Positions 1 through 10,444 of a stretch of DNA of 64,000 nucleotides are shown in pieces (position 1 is the stretch's first letter; every line of letters starts with the position of its first letter). This DNA comes from Actinomycetaceae bacterium (GTDB lineage: Bacteria > Actinomycetota > Actinomycetes > Actinomycetales > Actinomycetaceae). The notes under the pieces were generated by a model. It did no database searches. It was not told the origin of the DNA and saw nothing but the letters and a program-made list of their open reading frames with translations. The DNA lies in assembly GCA_028724905.1 (NCBI GenBank), contig JAQYTG010000018.1, forward strand, positions 347,878-411,877, read 5' to 3'. A program made the position numbers and the translations under genes.

Positions 1-143
1 CCCATAGGTTTCATGCTACGCTCTCCGACTTGCACTGTGCGACTTTCTACCCACAGGAGCGGCAATAAATAGGTCAGACCAGCTGTATCAATGCGATGAA
101 CGCACACTCATAAAACTGGCCTGACCGATTTTATCGGAGTCCA

Positions 144-464
144 TCACCCATACCGATACTGAATGCCCGATAGCGGCCCTGGGTAATTCCACTTCTCAAG
201 AATGGTATCTTCAGCGACGATTCGACAGGTGCCACACTCGACACACCCCGCATAGTCAAAGCGCCGCTCCCCATCGGGATCTTGCTTGTATAAGGCAGCA
301 GGGCACACCCGTACAAGTTTGCCAAATTCCTCATCGCTCAACTCTCGGTAATCTTCACCTTTGAGCACGATATGAGGATTTTCCTCATCCACCTCATATT
401 TATTGACGCCAATATATTCCTCGACCCGCACTGTGATTGTTGGCAACGACATCTCTTTCTCCAT
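144..464 (-). CDS. fixX: Ferredoxin-like protein, FixX family
   Basis: 106 aa with CVECGTC cluster motif and ...EKWNYPGPLSGIQYRYG tail typical of FixX; directly downstream of fixC. Confidence 0.88.
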   Translation of the reverse strand: MEKEMSLPTITVRVEEYIGVNKYEVDEENPHIVLKGEDYRELSDEEFGKLVRVCPAALYKQDPDGERRFDYAGCVECGTCRIVAEDTILEKWNYPGPLSGIQYRYG

Positions 465-475
465 TTCTTCAGCGC

Positions 476-1804
476 CTACAGAGCCGATACTGCTTTTCGC
501 ACTTCGCTCAATAGCTTCGTGGGTTTCCGGCGTTTAATAATCGGCCAGATCCGTTTCATCAGCTTGGCTTGCGGCTTACCATCGACGACGAACATCGCAT
601 TGAAGATCTCAGCGACCATCGTCGGATACTCTTTGAACAGGCGCTCCCACTTTTCCATCACGTGCGGCCATTTCCTGAACGTCTTCAGATCTGCGAGGAC
701 GAACGATTCTTCGAGCTTGATGCGATAGTCGGCAAGCCCGCTAGCACCGACGTCACCGCGATCAATTGCATCGCAGGCAGCTTCTGCTGCGAATTGACCG
801 CTGGCGATGGCGAAATCCATGCCGCGCACCTGATACCCGAGATTCATCACCAGCCGCATCGTGTCGCCTGCTAGCAGAGCGCCGTCAAAAATGTACTGTG
901 GCACAGAGTCGAAACCGTCCTCAGGCACCAGATGCCCAGAGTGCTCCACAAGTTCAGCACCCCGAATAAGCGGCGCGACAGCTGGATGTTTCTCAAAATC
1001 ATCCAGCGCTTGATAGATCGTTGTATCGGCTTTTTCCAGCTCACTCACAGTGGCCACGAGCCCCACGCTAATCGTGTCGGTATTCGTGTAGACGAATCCG
1101 CCGCCGACCACTCCGTGAGTGCAGTCTCCCACGAAGAGCATCGCTGCGCCCTCACCCTCCGGCAACAAGAAACGATCCTCAATTTGTTCGGGAGACAACT
1201 CATAGATATGTTTGATACCCACTGCCACCTCATTCGGCTTCAGGCGTGGGATTCCTAGCTCTCGCTCAGCGAGTAAAGAGTTCGTCCCCTCAGCAAGGAT
1301 GACGACGTGCGCAGTGATTTCATCTTCACCGGCACGTACCCCGTAGACTGCTCCATCTTTGCGCAGCAGCGATTCGACAGGGATTCCGGAAATGATTTCT
1401 GCCCCCGCCGATTCGGCCAGATCAGCCAACCACTGATCAAAGCGAGAGCGCAAGACGCTATATGAATCATGGCCATCTTCGCCAAGTTCTTTGCTCGTGA
1501 AGTCAATAGCGAACTGAGAGCTAGCATCCATCAAAGCTATCCGCTCATGAGTAATTTTCCGCTCAAATGGAATATCTTCCCATGCAACGTCACCATCAGC
1601 ATAGGTATTGAGAAGTTTACGCAGCGAGTGGGCATACAGGCGACCACCAGTCATATTCTTTGCTCCTGGATGCTCACCACGCTCAACCAGTAAGACGCTT
1701 TTGCCTTTTTTGGCAGCCACGTATGCAGCAGCCGTTCCGGCGCAGCCCCCGCCAACGACGATAACGTCGAAATCTCGTTCTTCAAGTGCCACAATGGCCT
1801 CCAT
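476..1804 (-). CDS. fixC: FAD-dependent electron transfer flavoprotein-quinone oxidoreductase, FixC family
   Basis: N-terminal FDVIVVGGGCAGTAAAYVAAKKGKSVLLVERG dinucleotide-binding motif, GAKNMTGGRLYAHSL typical of FixC. Confidence 0.9.
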   Translation of the reverse strand: MEAIVALEERDFDVIVVGGGCAGTAAAYVAAKKGKSVLLVERGEHPGAKNMTGGRLYAHSLRKLLNTYADGDVAWEDIPFERKITHERIALMDASSQFAIDFTSKELGEDGHDSYSVLRSRFDQWLADLAESAGAEIISGIPVESLLRKDGAVYGVRAGEDEITAHVVILAEGTNSLLAERELGIPRLKPNEVAVGIKHIYELSPEQIEDRFLLPEGEGAAMLFVGDCTHGVVGGGFVYTNTDTISVGLVATVSELEKADTTIYQALDDFEKHPAVAPLIRGAELVEHSGHLVPEDGFDSVPQYIFDGALLAGDTMRLVMNLGYQVRGMDFAIASGQFAAEAACDAIDRGDVGASGLADYRIKLEESFVLADLKTFRKWPHVMEKWERLFKEYPTMVAEIFNAMFVVDGKPQAKLMKRIWPIIKRRKPTKLLSEVRKAVSAL

Positions 1805-2009
1805 AATGTAAGTGTTGTATGTACTAGTACGTTACCAGAGTTCAGCGATGACCACCGCCACACGGCGAAAACCACCGGTATTATCTAACCCTGCCTGAGA
1901 GCTTCCATACTCACATAGCCGCAATAGTTGATGGGGCACCGCCCATTGGCGCACGCATAAACCTCGCGCTCACCTCACCAACGTGCACGGCTCAGCTGAA
2001 CATTGCTCA

Positions 2010-2043
2010 GTTGAGGCGGGTCGCCCAGGCAACCCGCCTCAAC
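2010..2043. other. Perfect 12-bp stem hairpin between acyl-CoA dehydrogenase and fixC
   Basis: gttgaggcgggt-cgcccaggca-acccgcctcaac; intercistronic, no clear U-tract. Confidence 0.7.
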
Positions 2044-2123
2044 TTGACTCCAGCCAACTCTCAGAGCTCACACTCCCCCTCGGAGTGTTCAAGCCGCTTC
2101 CAAAAGCCCAGACCTAAAGAGGC

Positions 2124-3299
2124 TTAGATATCCGTCTTGTCAGCCTTGATGAAGTCGGCGATATTATCCATCAACGCTTCGCTCGCCTCACCGGCGATAT
2201 GGAGCATCTTCGCGTCTCGCCAATAGCGGTCGATGCCAGTCTCACTAATACATCCAAGACCACCGTAGACCTGCATACACTCAGCTGCGACTTCCATAGC
2301 AATCTTGGAACCGATCACTTTGAGCATCCGCCCCTGAGCCAGCTGGAACTTCCCTTTATCTTTCTGGTCAAAGACGTTGTAGCACGTGGCACGCAGCATC
2401 TCGATCTTTACCCACATCTCAGAGAACTTGTGAGCAATCACCTGGTAATTGTCTAGAAGATTCTTGCCGCGCTGGATACGCTGGCGCGCATACTCCAAAG
2501 TGACGTCGAAGCAATGCTCTGCCATACCCAAACACATCGGACCACAGGTCATAAACTCGTTGGTGGCTGAAATCATCATGCCAGCAGCGCCCTTGTCGCG
2601 CTCCCCTATGAGATCTTCTTTCGGCACCCGCACATTATTGAACGTCACGGTGGTAGATGCCGAACCGTGCATGGCAAACTTGTGCTCATGGTGTCCGATC
2701 GTCACGCCCTCAGCATGAGCATCTACCACAAAAGCGGAGATTCCAAAGCGCGTAGCTGGATCGACGGGCCGCGTCGTCACGGCCAACACGACGAACTTAT
2801 CTGCCAAACCGGCCTGAGAAATGAGCATCTTCGAGCCGTTGATCACGTAGCAATCGTCTTCTTCCGTGGCCGACACCTGCCACTCGGTGTGATTCAAAGC
2901 GCCGATAGGCTCAGTAGAGCAACACGCAAAAAGCGTCTTTCCACTTGCTAAATCAGGTAGATAGCGTTTCTTCAACTCATCGCTACCAAGCAGCATAATT
3001 AGTTCACCAGAGAGAATGGAATGCACTGAGATATTGAGCCCCATCACCGGAAGAGCCTTACCAATTTCCTCATTCACCATCGCCACAGTGGTGTAATCAG
3101 CACCAGTGCCGCCATATTCTTCGGGCACGGCAAGCCCGAGGATGCCCAGATCGCCGGCGCGATGATAGAGCGCTTTCATATCGACGCTCTCCGGATCTGT
3201 GTCTACCTGCTGTGCAATCGGCAGCAGTTCTTGCTCCACAAAGTCACGCGCGATATTGCGCATGAGGATGCGTTCTTCCGTCTCGTAAAAATACGTCAT
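2124..3299 (-). CDS. Acyl-CoA dehydrogenase family protein (CaiA-like context)
   Basis: Full-length 391 aa ACAD with typical motifs (LGILGLAVPEEYGGTGADY, QVYGGLGCISE); sits between fixB and fixC. Confidence 0.88.
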   Translation of the reverse strand: MTYFYETEERILMRNIARDFVEQELLPIAQQVDTDPESVDMKALYHRAGDLGILGLAVPEEYGGTGADYTTVAMVNEEIGKALPVMGLNISVHSILSGELIMLLGSDELKKRYLPDLASGKTLFACCSTEPIGALNHTEWQVSATEEDDCYVINGSKMLISQAGLADKFVVLAVTTRPVDPATRFGISAFVVDAHAEGVTIGHHEHKFAMHGSASTTVTFNNVRVPKEDLIGERDKGAAGMMISATNEFMTCGPMCLGMAEHCFDVTLEYARQRIQRGKNLLDNYQVIAHKFSEMWVKIEMLRATCYNVFDQKDKGKFQLAQGRMLKVIGSKIAMEVAAECMQVYGGLGCISETGIDRYWRDAKMLHIAGEASEALMDNIADFIKADKTDI

Positions 3300-3323
3300 A
3301 ATTCTTTACTCCTTTTTCATTAC

Positions 3324-4238
3324 TTATAGTTGCGCAATTTCTGCAGTGATAAGCGGGCCATACTCCCTCATATCGCCCACAATGTAGTAATCCGAGCCGC
3401 GAGTACAGATCAGTGCATTCTTATCAGTATTGATGGCGACGATCGTCTTAGCATCGCGCACCCCATACATATGCTGCACCTGCCCTGAAATACCCATAGC
3501 CAGATACAACTTCGGCTGAATCACATTTCCTGAAATGCCGATGTAGTTTTCCACTGGCAGCCAGTTTCGCTCTTCCGCCACGCCGCGCGAGCACGCCACA
3601 GCGCCTTGCATAGCATCGGCCATATCTCGGGCAATCTGAATATCCGCCTCGCTGGGGGTGCCCATTCCGACACTCACCACCCGTTCAGCTGATGCAATAT
3701 CTACGCCTTGAGTTGGAATGTCTTCACGCCCGATCAGACGAATTCGGCTATCAGCACTAACTTCGACTGCTTCAGTGGCGCTCACAGCTGCGTTCGCAGG
3801 AGCAAAGTTGCCGCGGCCAACCGTGACGACGCCATGCCCCTCAATTTTCTCCTCAGAGATAACGGTGCCGCCGTACAGACTGCGCTCATACGTGAGGACG
3901 CCATCGGCATAGGCCAGATTGGAGACGTCGGAACCGTAGCCCCATCCGAGACAACCAGCCAGTTGAGCCGCCAGATCGAGGCCGCGAGCCGTCGTTGCGA
4001 TCACAACGACGTCGCTGCCGCGACTCTTCACTAATTCAGCAATGGAGCGAGCGCATGATTCGGGTGCTGCCTCGCCGATGTCGGCAGTGAGCAAGGTCTG
4101 TGCGCCACACGAAGCTAACTCTTGCGCTTGCTGCGGCGAAAGAGCCAGCGCTTCCACGTCTGCACCGGATGCCTGTGCAAAAGTTACGAGCTCAGCTACG
4201 CGCGCGCTCATATCGCTATATACAAGAATACGTGCCAT
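3324..4238 (-). CDS. fixB: Electron transfer flavoprotein subunit alpha, FixB family
   Basis: C-terminal IGISGNVIQPKLYLAMGISGQVQHMYGVRDAKTIVAINTDKNA FAD-binding motif. Confidence 0.9.
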   Translation of the reverse strand: MARILVYSDMSARVAELVTFAQASGADVEALALSPQQAQELASCGAQTLLTADIGEAAPESCARSIAELVKSRGSDVVVIATTARGLDLAAQLAGCLGWGYGSDVSNLAYADGVLTYERSLYGGTVISEEKIEGHGVVTVGRGNFAPANAAVSATEAVEVSADSRIRLIGREDIPTQGVDIASAERVVSVGMGTPSEADIQIARDMADAMQGAVACSRGVAEERNWLPVENYIGISGNVIQPKLYLAMGISGQVQHMYGVRDAKTIVAINTDKNALICTRGSDYYIVGDMREYGPLITAEIAQL

Positions 4239-4999
4239 TAGAGTATGCCCTCCTTCTGTAGCGCAACGACCAGCGCGTGTGCCGTCGCTTCAGGGGTATC
4301 TTCCTGAATCTGGATTCCTTTCCGTTCGACAACCGCCCCTTTAGTAGCAGTGATGATCGCTGCTGGATCGCCTGGAGCGAGATCAGCAACGTCAAATTCA
4401 GTCGTGGGCTTCTTGCGCGCCGCCATCACCGCTTTAATGCCAGGGATAGGGGCTTCAGCGAATTCTGGACGCACCGCAATAACTGCCGGAAGCTCAACTT
4501 CCACAGTCTCTAGCGTATTGTCCACACGCCGCTTAGCGCTCAACGTCGTCCCATTCACAGACGCTTCGACGACGGAGCTCACGCATGGATACTCCAGATC
4601 TGCTGCGAGGCGCGGGCCTGTTTGCCGAGCGAAATCGTCAGCCGACCCTTCAGCGCATACCACCAGAGCAACGTCGTCAATTTTGCGTATAGCACCGGCA
4701 AGCACAGCCGCCGTGACGCTGCCATCAGCTGCGGCTGTATCTCCATGTGCCCAGTAGGCTTCTTCCAGTCCACGAGATAAGGCGTCTTTCAACGACGCCT
4801 GGGCGTCGTCGCCTCCGTAGGTCAAACCAACGGGAGTGCCACCACAGTCACCAGCTAGCTGCACAGCAGCCTGAATGGAGCCTTTTTCGTAATCACTGAT
4901 TTTGCCTTTTGCGCGGCTCATATCTACGCTCCCATCAGCGGAAACGCGGATGTCCACGTCGTCAAGTACCCACTTATAACACGCGACTACTCGAACCAT
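4238..4999 (-). CDS. fixA: Electron transfer flavoprotein subunit beta, FixA family
   Basis: MVRVVACYKWVLDDVDIRV start, ETF-beta domain; ORF track opens at 5014 but the internal Met at 4999 fits the family start. Confidence 0.88.
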   Translation of the reverse strand: MVRVVACYKWVLDDVDIRVSADGSVDMSRAKGKISDYEKGSIQAAVQLAGDCGGTPVGLTYGGDDAQASLKDALSRGLEEAYWAHGDTAAADGSVTAAVLAGAIRKIDDVALVVCAEGSADDFARQTGPRLAADLEYPCVSSVVEASVNGTTLSAKRRVDNTLETVEVELPAVIAVRPEFAEAPIPGIKAVMAARKKPTTEFDVADLAPGDPAAIITATKGAVVERKGIQIQEDTPEATAHALVVALQKEGIL

Positions 5000-5177
5000 G
5001 TATCCTCCTTGCACTTATCACATATAGCAATCTTCACTTCTCGCTGGCAGCAACTATTGCCGTCAGCGCAGCATATCGTTCACGCTCAGGGTTATGTGCC
5101 GATTTTTTAACCAGCCCCTGAGCGTTTTCCCGCCTTTGGGTAGTGTGCAGCCTATTAGCTCTTTAGCTATGCCTCAT

Positions 5178-6923
5178 TTACTCCTGCGCCTCTGAAAGCC
5201 GAGAAGCCATCCGCGGATCTCCTTCTCCCTGAGGGAGAAATTCTTCAATTTTGCGATGACGAGCAGCAAACTGGCTGCGGTGCTTTGGATGAGTCAGCAC
5301 GTACAACTGCCCCTCTTCCATAGCTTTGAATAAACGCGGAGCAATCGGATCCAATTCGGTGCCAGTAACGATAAGGTGCTCAAGATCTTTCGTCGCCCCC
5401 AGATAATAATCGGACGTGTAGTACGGATCATCCCCCATAGCAAAGCGCTCCGGACGATAGTCATCAGAATGATGCAGCTCGGTTTGCACGAAACCTGGAC
5501 AAAACACCGACATCTTAATAGTGTCAATCTTGTGTTCCTTGAGATACCAAGCAGCCGCCTCCACTAACGCTACGAGTGCGTGTTTAGTGGCCGCATACGT
5601 AGGCACCTTTGCGAAACCAGGAATAATTCCCGCAATTGAAGCAGTACTCATAATGTTGGCCGGCGTGCCCTGTTTGATCATAATCGGCAGCACTGCACGG
5701 TAGTAGTAGGCATGGCTGAGCAAGTTCGCGCTTGCCGCCCAGTCCCAATCACGCGGCCGTAGATGAGATTCATCGCCTTTGGTGGCCACACCTGCATTAG
5801 CAAACAGCACGTCAATGCGCCCGTAGCGTTCCATCGTCTGATCTACTGTAGCCTGGACGTCCTCAGGAAGGGAGACGTCTGCTGGAATCGCTACGACGTC
5901 AGCGCCCACTTCCTCCAACTCCTGCGCGAAAGCCTGTAGCTTATCGCGTTGAATATCCACCAAGGCGAGCTTCATACCACGGCGCAATGCCTCTTCAGCA
6001 AATGCTCTACCGAATCCGTTCGCAGCGCCGGTGATAAGCGCAACCTGCCCAGTGAAGTCACGATCAGTATCACTGCCTAAACCATCGTAGGCTTCACCGT
6101 CTTTTTCAATGTTGGCGTGACGATACTTGACCAGTGGAGTGTACTCCGGATGAGTGAAGATGTAGAGATCGTTCTTTTCAACACCCTCAAAGATACGAGA
6201 TCCTACTGTATCAATCGGGATACCTGTGCTGATATTGACGTTCGTATTGTTCAAACGGTTGCGGTAGGCCTCAGAGGAATACCACGGATCAGCATTATTT
6301 CTGAAACGCTCAGGGCGGTGGCGCATCGAGTGGTGGAGGTCCGTCTGCACGAAGCCAGGGCAATAGACGGTGACGCCAATATCGAGTTTATGTAGATCCA
6401 TATAGACACGCAGATCTTCAGCGAGAGCCACAGCGCCGTGTTTTGTTGCCGAGTAAGCAGGGTTCGTACCGAATCCTGGCATGACGCCCGCCGTTGAGGC
6501 CGTCACGACGATATGCCCTGGCGTAGCTTGCTTTTCCATAATCGGCAGCACTTCACGGTAGTAATATCCGTGGCTGACGAGGTTTGCCTGAACGGCCCAC
6601 TGCCAATCCAACACCGGCAGTTCCACAATATCTCCAGCAGGAGCGATGCCAGCGTTGTTAAAAAGGAGATCAATCTGGCCAAAGGCATTCATTGTAGCTT
6701 CAACGCTCTTTTTAACTTCATCATAATCGGTGACGTCTGCCTCAATCATCGCAACTTGTGCACCAAGCGCTTCGAGTACGGCTTGCGTGCCCACCAGATC
6801 CGGCCCATCAATATCAACGAGAGCAAGTTTCATACCGCGCTTTGCCGCTTCGATGGCAAACGCTTTACCAATACCGTTTGCCCCACCCGTAATCAGCGCC
6901 ACTTTATCCTTAAAATCCCTCAT
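5178..6923 (-). CDS. Tandem short-chain dehydrogenase/reductase fusion (two complete SDR domains)
   Basis: Two TGxxxGxG motifs (TGGANGIGKA, TGAANGFGRA) and two YxxxK motifs (YSATK, YAATK) in one 581-aa ORF. Confidence 0.9.
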   Translation of the reverse strand: MRDFKDKVALITGGANGIGKAFAIEAAKRGMKLALVDIDGPDLVGTQAVLEALGAQVAMIEADVTDYDEVKKSVEATMNAFGQIDLLFNNAGIAPAGDIVELPVLDWQWAVQANLVSHGYYYREVLPIMEKQATPGHIVVTASTAGVMPGFGTNPAYSATKHGAVALAEDLRVYMDLHKLDIGVTVYCPGFVQTDLHHSMRHRPERFRNNADPWYSSEAYRNRLNNTNVNISTGIPIDTVGSRIFEGVEKNDLYIFTHPEYTPLVKYRHANIEKDGEAYDGLGSDTDRDFTGQVALITGAANGFGRAFAEEALRRGMKLALVDIQRDKLQAFAQELEEVGADVVAIPADVSLPEDVQATVDQTMERYGRIDVLFANAGVATKGDESHLRPRDWDWAASANLLSHAYYYRAVLPIMIKQGTPANIMSTASIAGIIPGFAKVPTYAATKHALVALVEAAAWYLKEHKIDTIKMSVFCPGFVQTELHHSDDYRPERFAMGDDPYYTSDYYLGATKDLEHLIVTGTELDPIAPRLFKAMEEGQLYVLTHPKHRSQFAARHRKIEEFLPQGEGDPRMASRLSEAQE

Positions 6924-7103
6924 GCAGGATCACTCCTTTTCGGTGCGAGTACGCTTTTAGTCAAGCTATGCACCCGAGTCCACATTGCTATTTATTCGTT
7001 TGTCATGCGAACGCGTCTTTGCGTCCGTCCGGCCAGCACCATTGCTGCCATCATCACCTGCACAACTCTAGCAAATATGTGACGCATACTACAAAATGAC
7101 GGC

Positions 7104-7124
7104 GGGGTGTGAGCACTACACCCC
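7104..7124 (-). terminator. Hairpin downstream of acnA
   Basis: ggggtgt-gagcact-acacccc inverted repeat. Confidence 0.5.
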
Positions 7125-7234
7125 ACCTGAGGCGCAACGAAAATATCGGCCAGACAGTTGTATCAGCGCATATTAACGCCATTGACGCAACCGATCTGAC
7201 CGATATTCTCAGCCCTGTTTTCCTGCCCTTCACA

Positions 7235-9907
7235 TCAGGCAGCTAGCTGACGCAGCACATACTGCAAAATTCCACCGTTGCGGTAGTAGTCCGCCTCACC
7301 AGGAGTGTCGATACGCACAACGGCATCAAATTCGACAGTACTGCCGTCAGCCTTGTGCGCACTCACGTGAACAGTCTTCGGCGTCACGCCACTATTGAGC
7401 TCAGCAATGCCGGTGATATCGAAAATTTCACTACCATCCAAGCCAAGCGATTCGTGGCTCTCACCCGCAGGGAACTGCAATGGAAGCACTCCCATGCCGA
7501 TGAGATTGCTGCGGTGAATACGCTCAAAGCTCTCGGTTATCACTGCGCGCACGCCGAGCAAAGCCGTACCTTTGGCCGCCCAGTCGCGCGAGGAGCCGGT
7601 GCCATATTCCTTGCCGCCCAGCACCATCAACGGCACTCCAGCGTTGCGATACTCTTCAGCTGCATCAAAAATTGCCTGCTGCTCGCCAGTGAGGAAGTTC
7701 TTCGTATATCCCCCCTCTACCCCATCGAGCAACTGGTTCTTGATGCGGATATTGGCAAATGTGCCGCGAATCATCACCTCGTGATTGCCACGCCGCGAGC
7801 CGTAAGAATTAAAATCTTGCCGTTCAATACCACGCTCAGCTAGGTAACGTCCCGCCGGAGAATCCGGCTTAATCGCTCCCGCAGGTGAGATGTGATCGGT
7901 CGTCACAGAATCGCCGAGTTTGGCGAGCACCCGAGCGCCGTGAATATCAGCGACCGGATCTGGCGTCATCCCCATACCCTCAAAATACGGGGCTTTACGT
8001 ACGTACGTACTGCGCGGATCCCAAGAGAATTTTTCACCCTCGGGAGTATCCAATGAGCGCCAACGCTCATCGCCATCAAAGACGCGCGCGTAATTACGCC
8101 GATACATCTCAGAGTCGATAGCGCTCTCAATCGTGGCTTGCACTTGAGCGGGATCGGGCCAGATATCGCTCAAAAATACGTCATGCCCAGCTTGATCTTG
8201 GCCGAGCGGCTGCGTCTCAAAATCGAAATCCATCGTGCCGGCGAGTGCATAAGCAATCACCAGCGGCGGCGAGGCCAGGTAGTTCATCTTCACATCTGGG
8301 CTGATGCGCCCCTCAAAGTTACGGTTGCCAGAGAGCACCGCCGTCACCGTGAGATCGCCCGCTACCACCGCATCGTGTACCGGATCTGGGAGCGGCCCAG
8401 AGTTTCCAATGCAGGTGGTGCAGCCGTAGCCGACGAGATGATACCCAAGCTCTTCTAAGCTCGGCCAGAGCCCAGCTTTCTCATAGTAGTCTGTGACCAC
8501 TTTGGATCCCGGAGCCATCGAAGTCTTCACCCACGGTTTGGTCTTCAGGCCTTTCGCCACGGCATTTTTCGCCAGTAAGCCAGCCGCGATCATCACCGCC
8601 GGATTAGAGGTATTCGTGCAGCTCGTGATGGCAGCAATCACCACGTCGCCATGCGCCAAAGAAGTGTGCACCCCAGAATCCGTAGTCAATGGCACTGGCT
8701 CCTGCGCTGCGTCAGCAGCCAAATAATCGGGCAGCGCCTGCTCAAAATTCTTGCGCGCGGCTGACAGCTCAATGCGATCCTGCGGGCGTTTCGGGCCAGC
8801 GATCGACGGCACCACTGTACTCAGGTCGAGCTCCATATATTCCGAATAACGCGCCTCCCGAGCGGGATCGTGCCACAGGCCTTGTTCTTTGGCATAGGTC
8901 TCTACCAGCGCAATCTGCTCAGCGCTGCGGCCAGTGAGACGCAAGTAGTCGAGCGTCACCTCATCAATGGGGAAAATTGCAGCTGTGGAACCGAACTCGG
9001 GGCTCATATTGCCAATCGTGGCGCGATTGGCCAATGGCACTTGTGCCACGCCATCGCCGTAAAATTCTACAAACTTCCCCACCACTCCGTGCTCGCGCAG
9101 CATCTGAGTGATCGTCAGCACCACGTCGGTGGCGGTGGCAGCAGCGGGGATCTGACCGGTGAGCTTGAAACCTACCACGCGCGGAATCAGCATCGAGACG
9201 GGCTGGCCGAGCATCGCCGCTTCCGCTTCAATACCACCCACACCCCAACCGAGCACTCCAAGGCCATTGACCATAGTGGTGTGCGAATCAGTGCCAACAC
9301 ACGTGTCTGGATAAGCATAGGTGACGCCGTCTTCCTCTTTCGTCATCGTCACCCGCGCCAAATACTCAATGTTCACCTGGTGCACAATGCCAGTACCAGG
9401 CGGCACTACTTTGAAATTCTGGAAAGCACCTTGCCCCCAGCGCAAGAATTGGTAGCGTTCCCCGTTGCGCTGATACTCAATATCCATGTTGCGCTGCAAT
9501 GCGTCCGAGCTGCCAAACAGATCTACCTGCACTGAGTGGTCGATCACCATCTCAGCGGGGTTGAGCGGGTTGATCTTTTCAGGATTCCCACCGAGCTCTG
9601 CAACAGCTTCGCGCATCGTAGCCAGATCTACTACACAGGGGACTCCAGTGAAATCTTGCATGACGACGCGCGCCGGAGTGAACTGAATCTCCTGATCAGG
9701 CTGGGCATCTGGATCCCAGCTGGCGAGAGCGCGAATATGCCCTGCCATCACGTTTGCACCATCTTCTGTGCGCAAGAGGTTTTCGGCGAGCACTTTCAAG
9801 CTGTATGGGAGCTTCTCAAGCCCAGGCACGGCACTCAACTTAAAAATCTCGTAATTTTTATCTCCCACGCTCAAGGTGGTTCGCGCTTTGAAACTGTTGA
9901 TGCTCAT
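7235..9907 (-). CDS. acnA: Aconitate hydratase A
   Basis: [24 protein letters not shown] start; [36 protein letters not shown] motifs; the ORF extension to 10012 is probably not translated. Confidence 0.95.
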   Translation of the reverse strand: MSINSFKARTTLSVGDKNYEIFKLSAVPGLEKLPYSLKVLAENLLRTEDGANVMAGHIRALASWDPDAQPDQEIQFTPARVVMQDFTGVPCVVDLATMREAVAELGGNPEKINPLNPAEMVIDHSVQVDLFGSSDALQRNMDIEYQRNGERYQFLRWGQGAFQNFKVVPPGTGIVHQVNIEYLARVTMTKEEDGVTYAYPDTCVGTDSHTTMVNGLGVLGWGVGGIEAEAAMLGQPVSMLIPRVVGFKLTGQIPAAATATDVVLTITQMLREHGVVGKFVEFYGDGVAQVPLANRATIGNMSPEFGSTAAIFPIDEVTLDYLRLTGRSAEQIALVETYAKEQGLWHDPAREARYSEYMELDLSTVVPSIAGPKRPQDRIELSAARKNFEQALPDYLAADAAQEPVPLTTDSGVHTSLAHGDVVIAAITSCTNTSNPAVMIAAGLLAKNAVAKGLKTKPWVKTSMAPGSKVVTDYYEKAGLWPSLEELGYHLVGYGCTTCIGNSGPLPDPVHDAVVAGDLTVTAVLSGNRNFEGRISPDVKMNYLASPPLVIAYALAGTMDFDFETQPLGQDQAGHDVFLSDIWPDPAQVQATIESAIDSEMYRRNYARVFDGDERWRSLDTPEGEKFSWDPRSTYVRKAPYFEGMGMTPDPVADIHGARVLAKLGDSVTTDHISPAGAIKPDSPAGRYLAERGIERQDFNSYGSRRGNHEVMIRGTFANIRIKNQLLDGVEGGYTKNFLTGEQQAIFDAAEEYRNAGVPLMVLGGKEYGTGSSRDWAAKGTALLGVRAVITESFERIHRSNLIGMGVLPLQFPAGESHESLGLDGSEIFDITGIAELNSGVTPKTVHVSAHKADGSTVEFDAVVRIDTPGEADYYRNGGILQYVLRQLAA

Positions 9908-10129
9908 CGCTCTCCTTCGCACACCATTGGTTTTGCACGCCAGCAACTTTGAACGTGGTACGCCGAAGAGTTTGCATCTTCTCAGCCATCTCCCTGACGC
10001 ACGACGATTCAATGATCGAATTTTGCCGCCACCCGCATTTCAGCACATACGCCACGTGCCGTACCTCGATGTGTGCGACTCGATCTTGCTTGTACGCACT
10101 GACATAAGTGTACACGATACGTCTAGATT

Positions 10130-10147
10130 TATCTCTAGGTAGAGATA
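10130..10147. promoter_or_regulatory. Perfect palindrome upstream of acnA, candidate operator
   Basis: tatctctaggtagagata (8-2-8) about 220 bp upstream of the acnA start. Confidence 0.4.
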
Positions 10148-10377
10148 TTTGCGCAGGAGACGCGCGAACGGCGTAGCTGAAGAACTCAACGACAGACCAC
10201 GAAAACCCTCAACTGGTACAAACCAAGCGAGCGTATAATCGAACTAATCAACAACGACTGTTGCAACCACCACTAGAAACCACCCTGCTCCGCCACCGCC
10301 AGGCATCCGCCCCGATTGGCAACTACCCACCAACCAAGCAATCTCAATGGCCACCTACCACCAGGCAAGCGGCAGCA

Positions 10378-10440
10378 TCATCACGGCCTCACGGCATTAC
10401 CGTCTCGCGGCCTCACGGCCTCACAGCGTCACTGCCTCAC
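10378..10440. repeat. Degenerate GGCCTCAC-type short repeats
   Basis: tcacggcctcacggcattaccgtctcgcggcctcacggcctcacagcgtcactgcctcac. Confidence 0.6.
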
Positions 10441-10444
10441 TACT

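Noticed and set aside
8870-9535. 221-aa ORF antisense to acnA
   Set aside because: No recognisable domain; opposite conserved aconitase.
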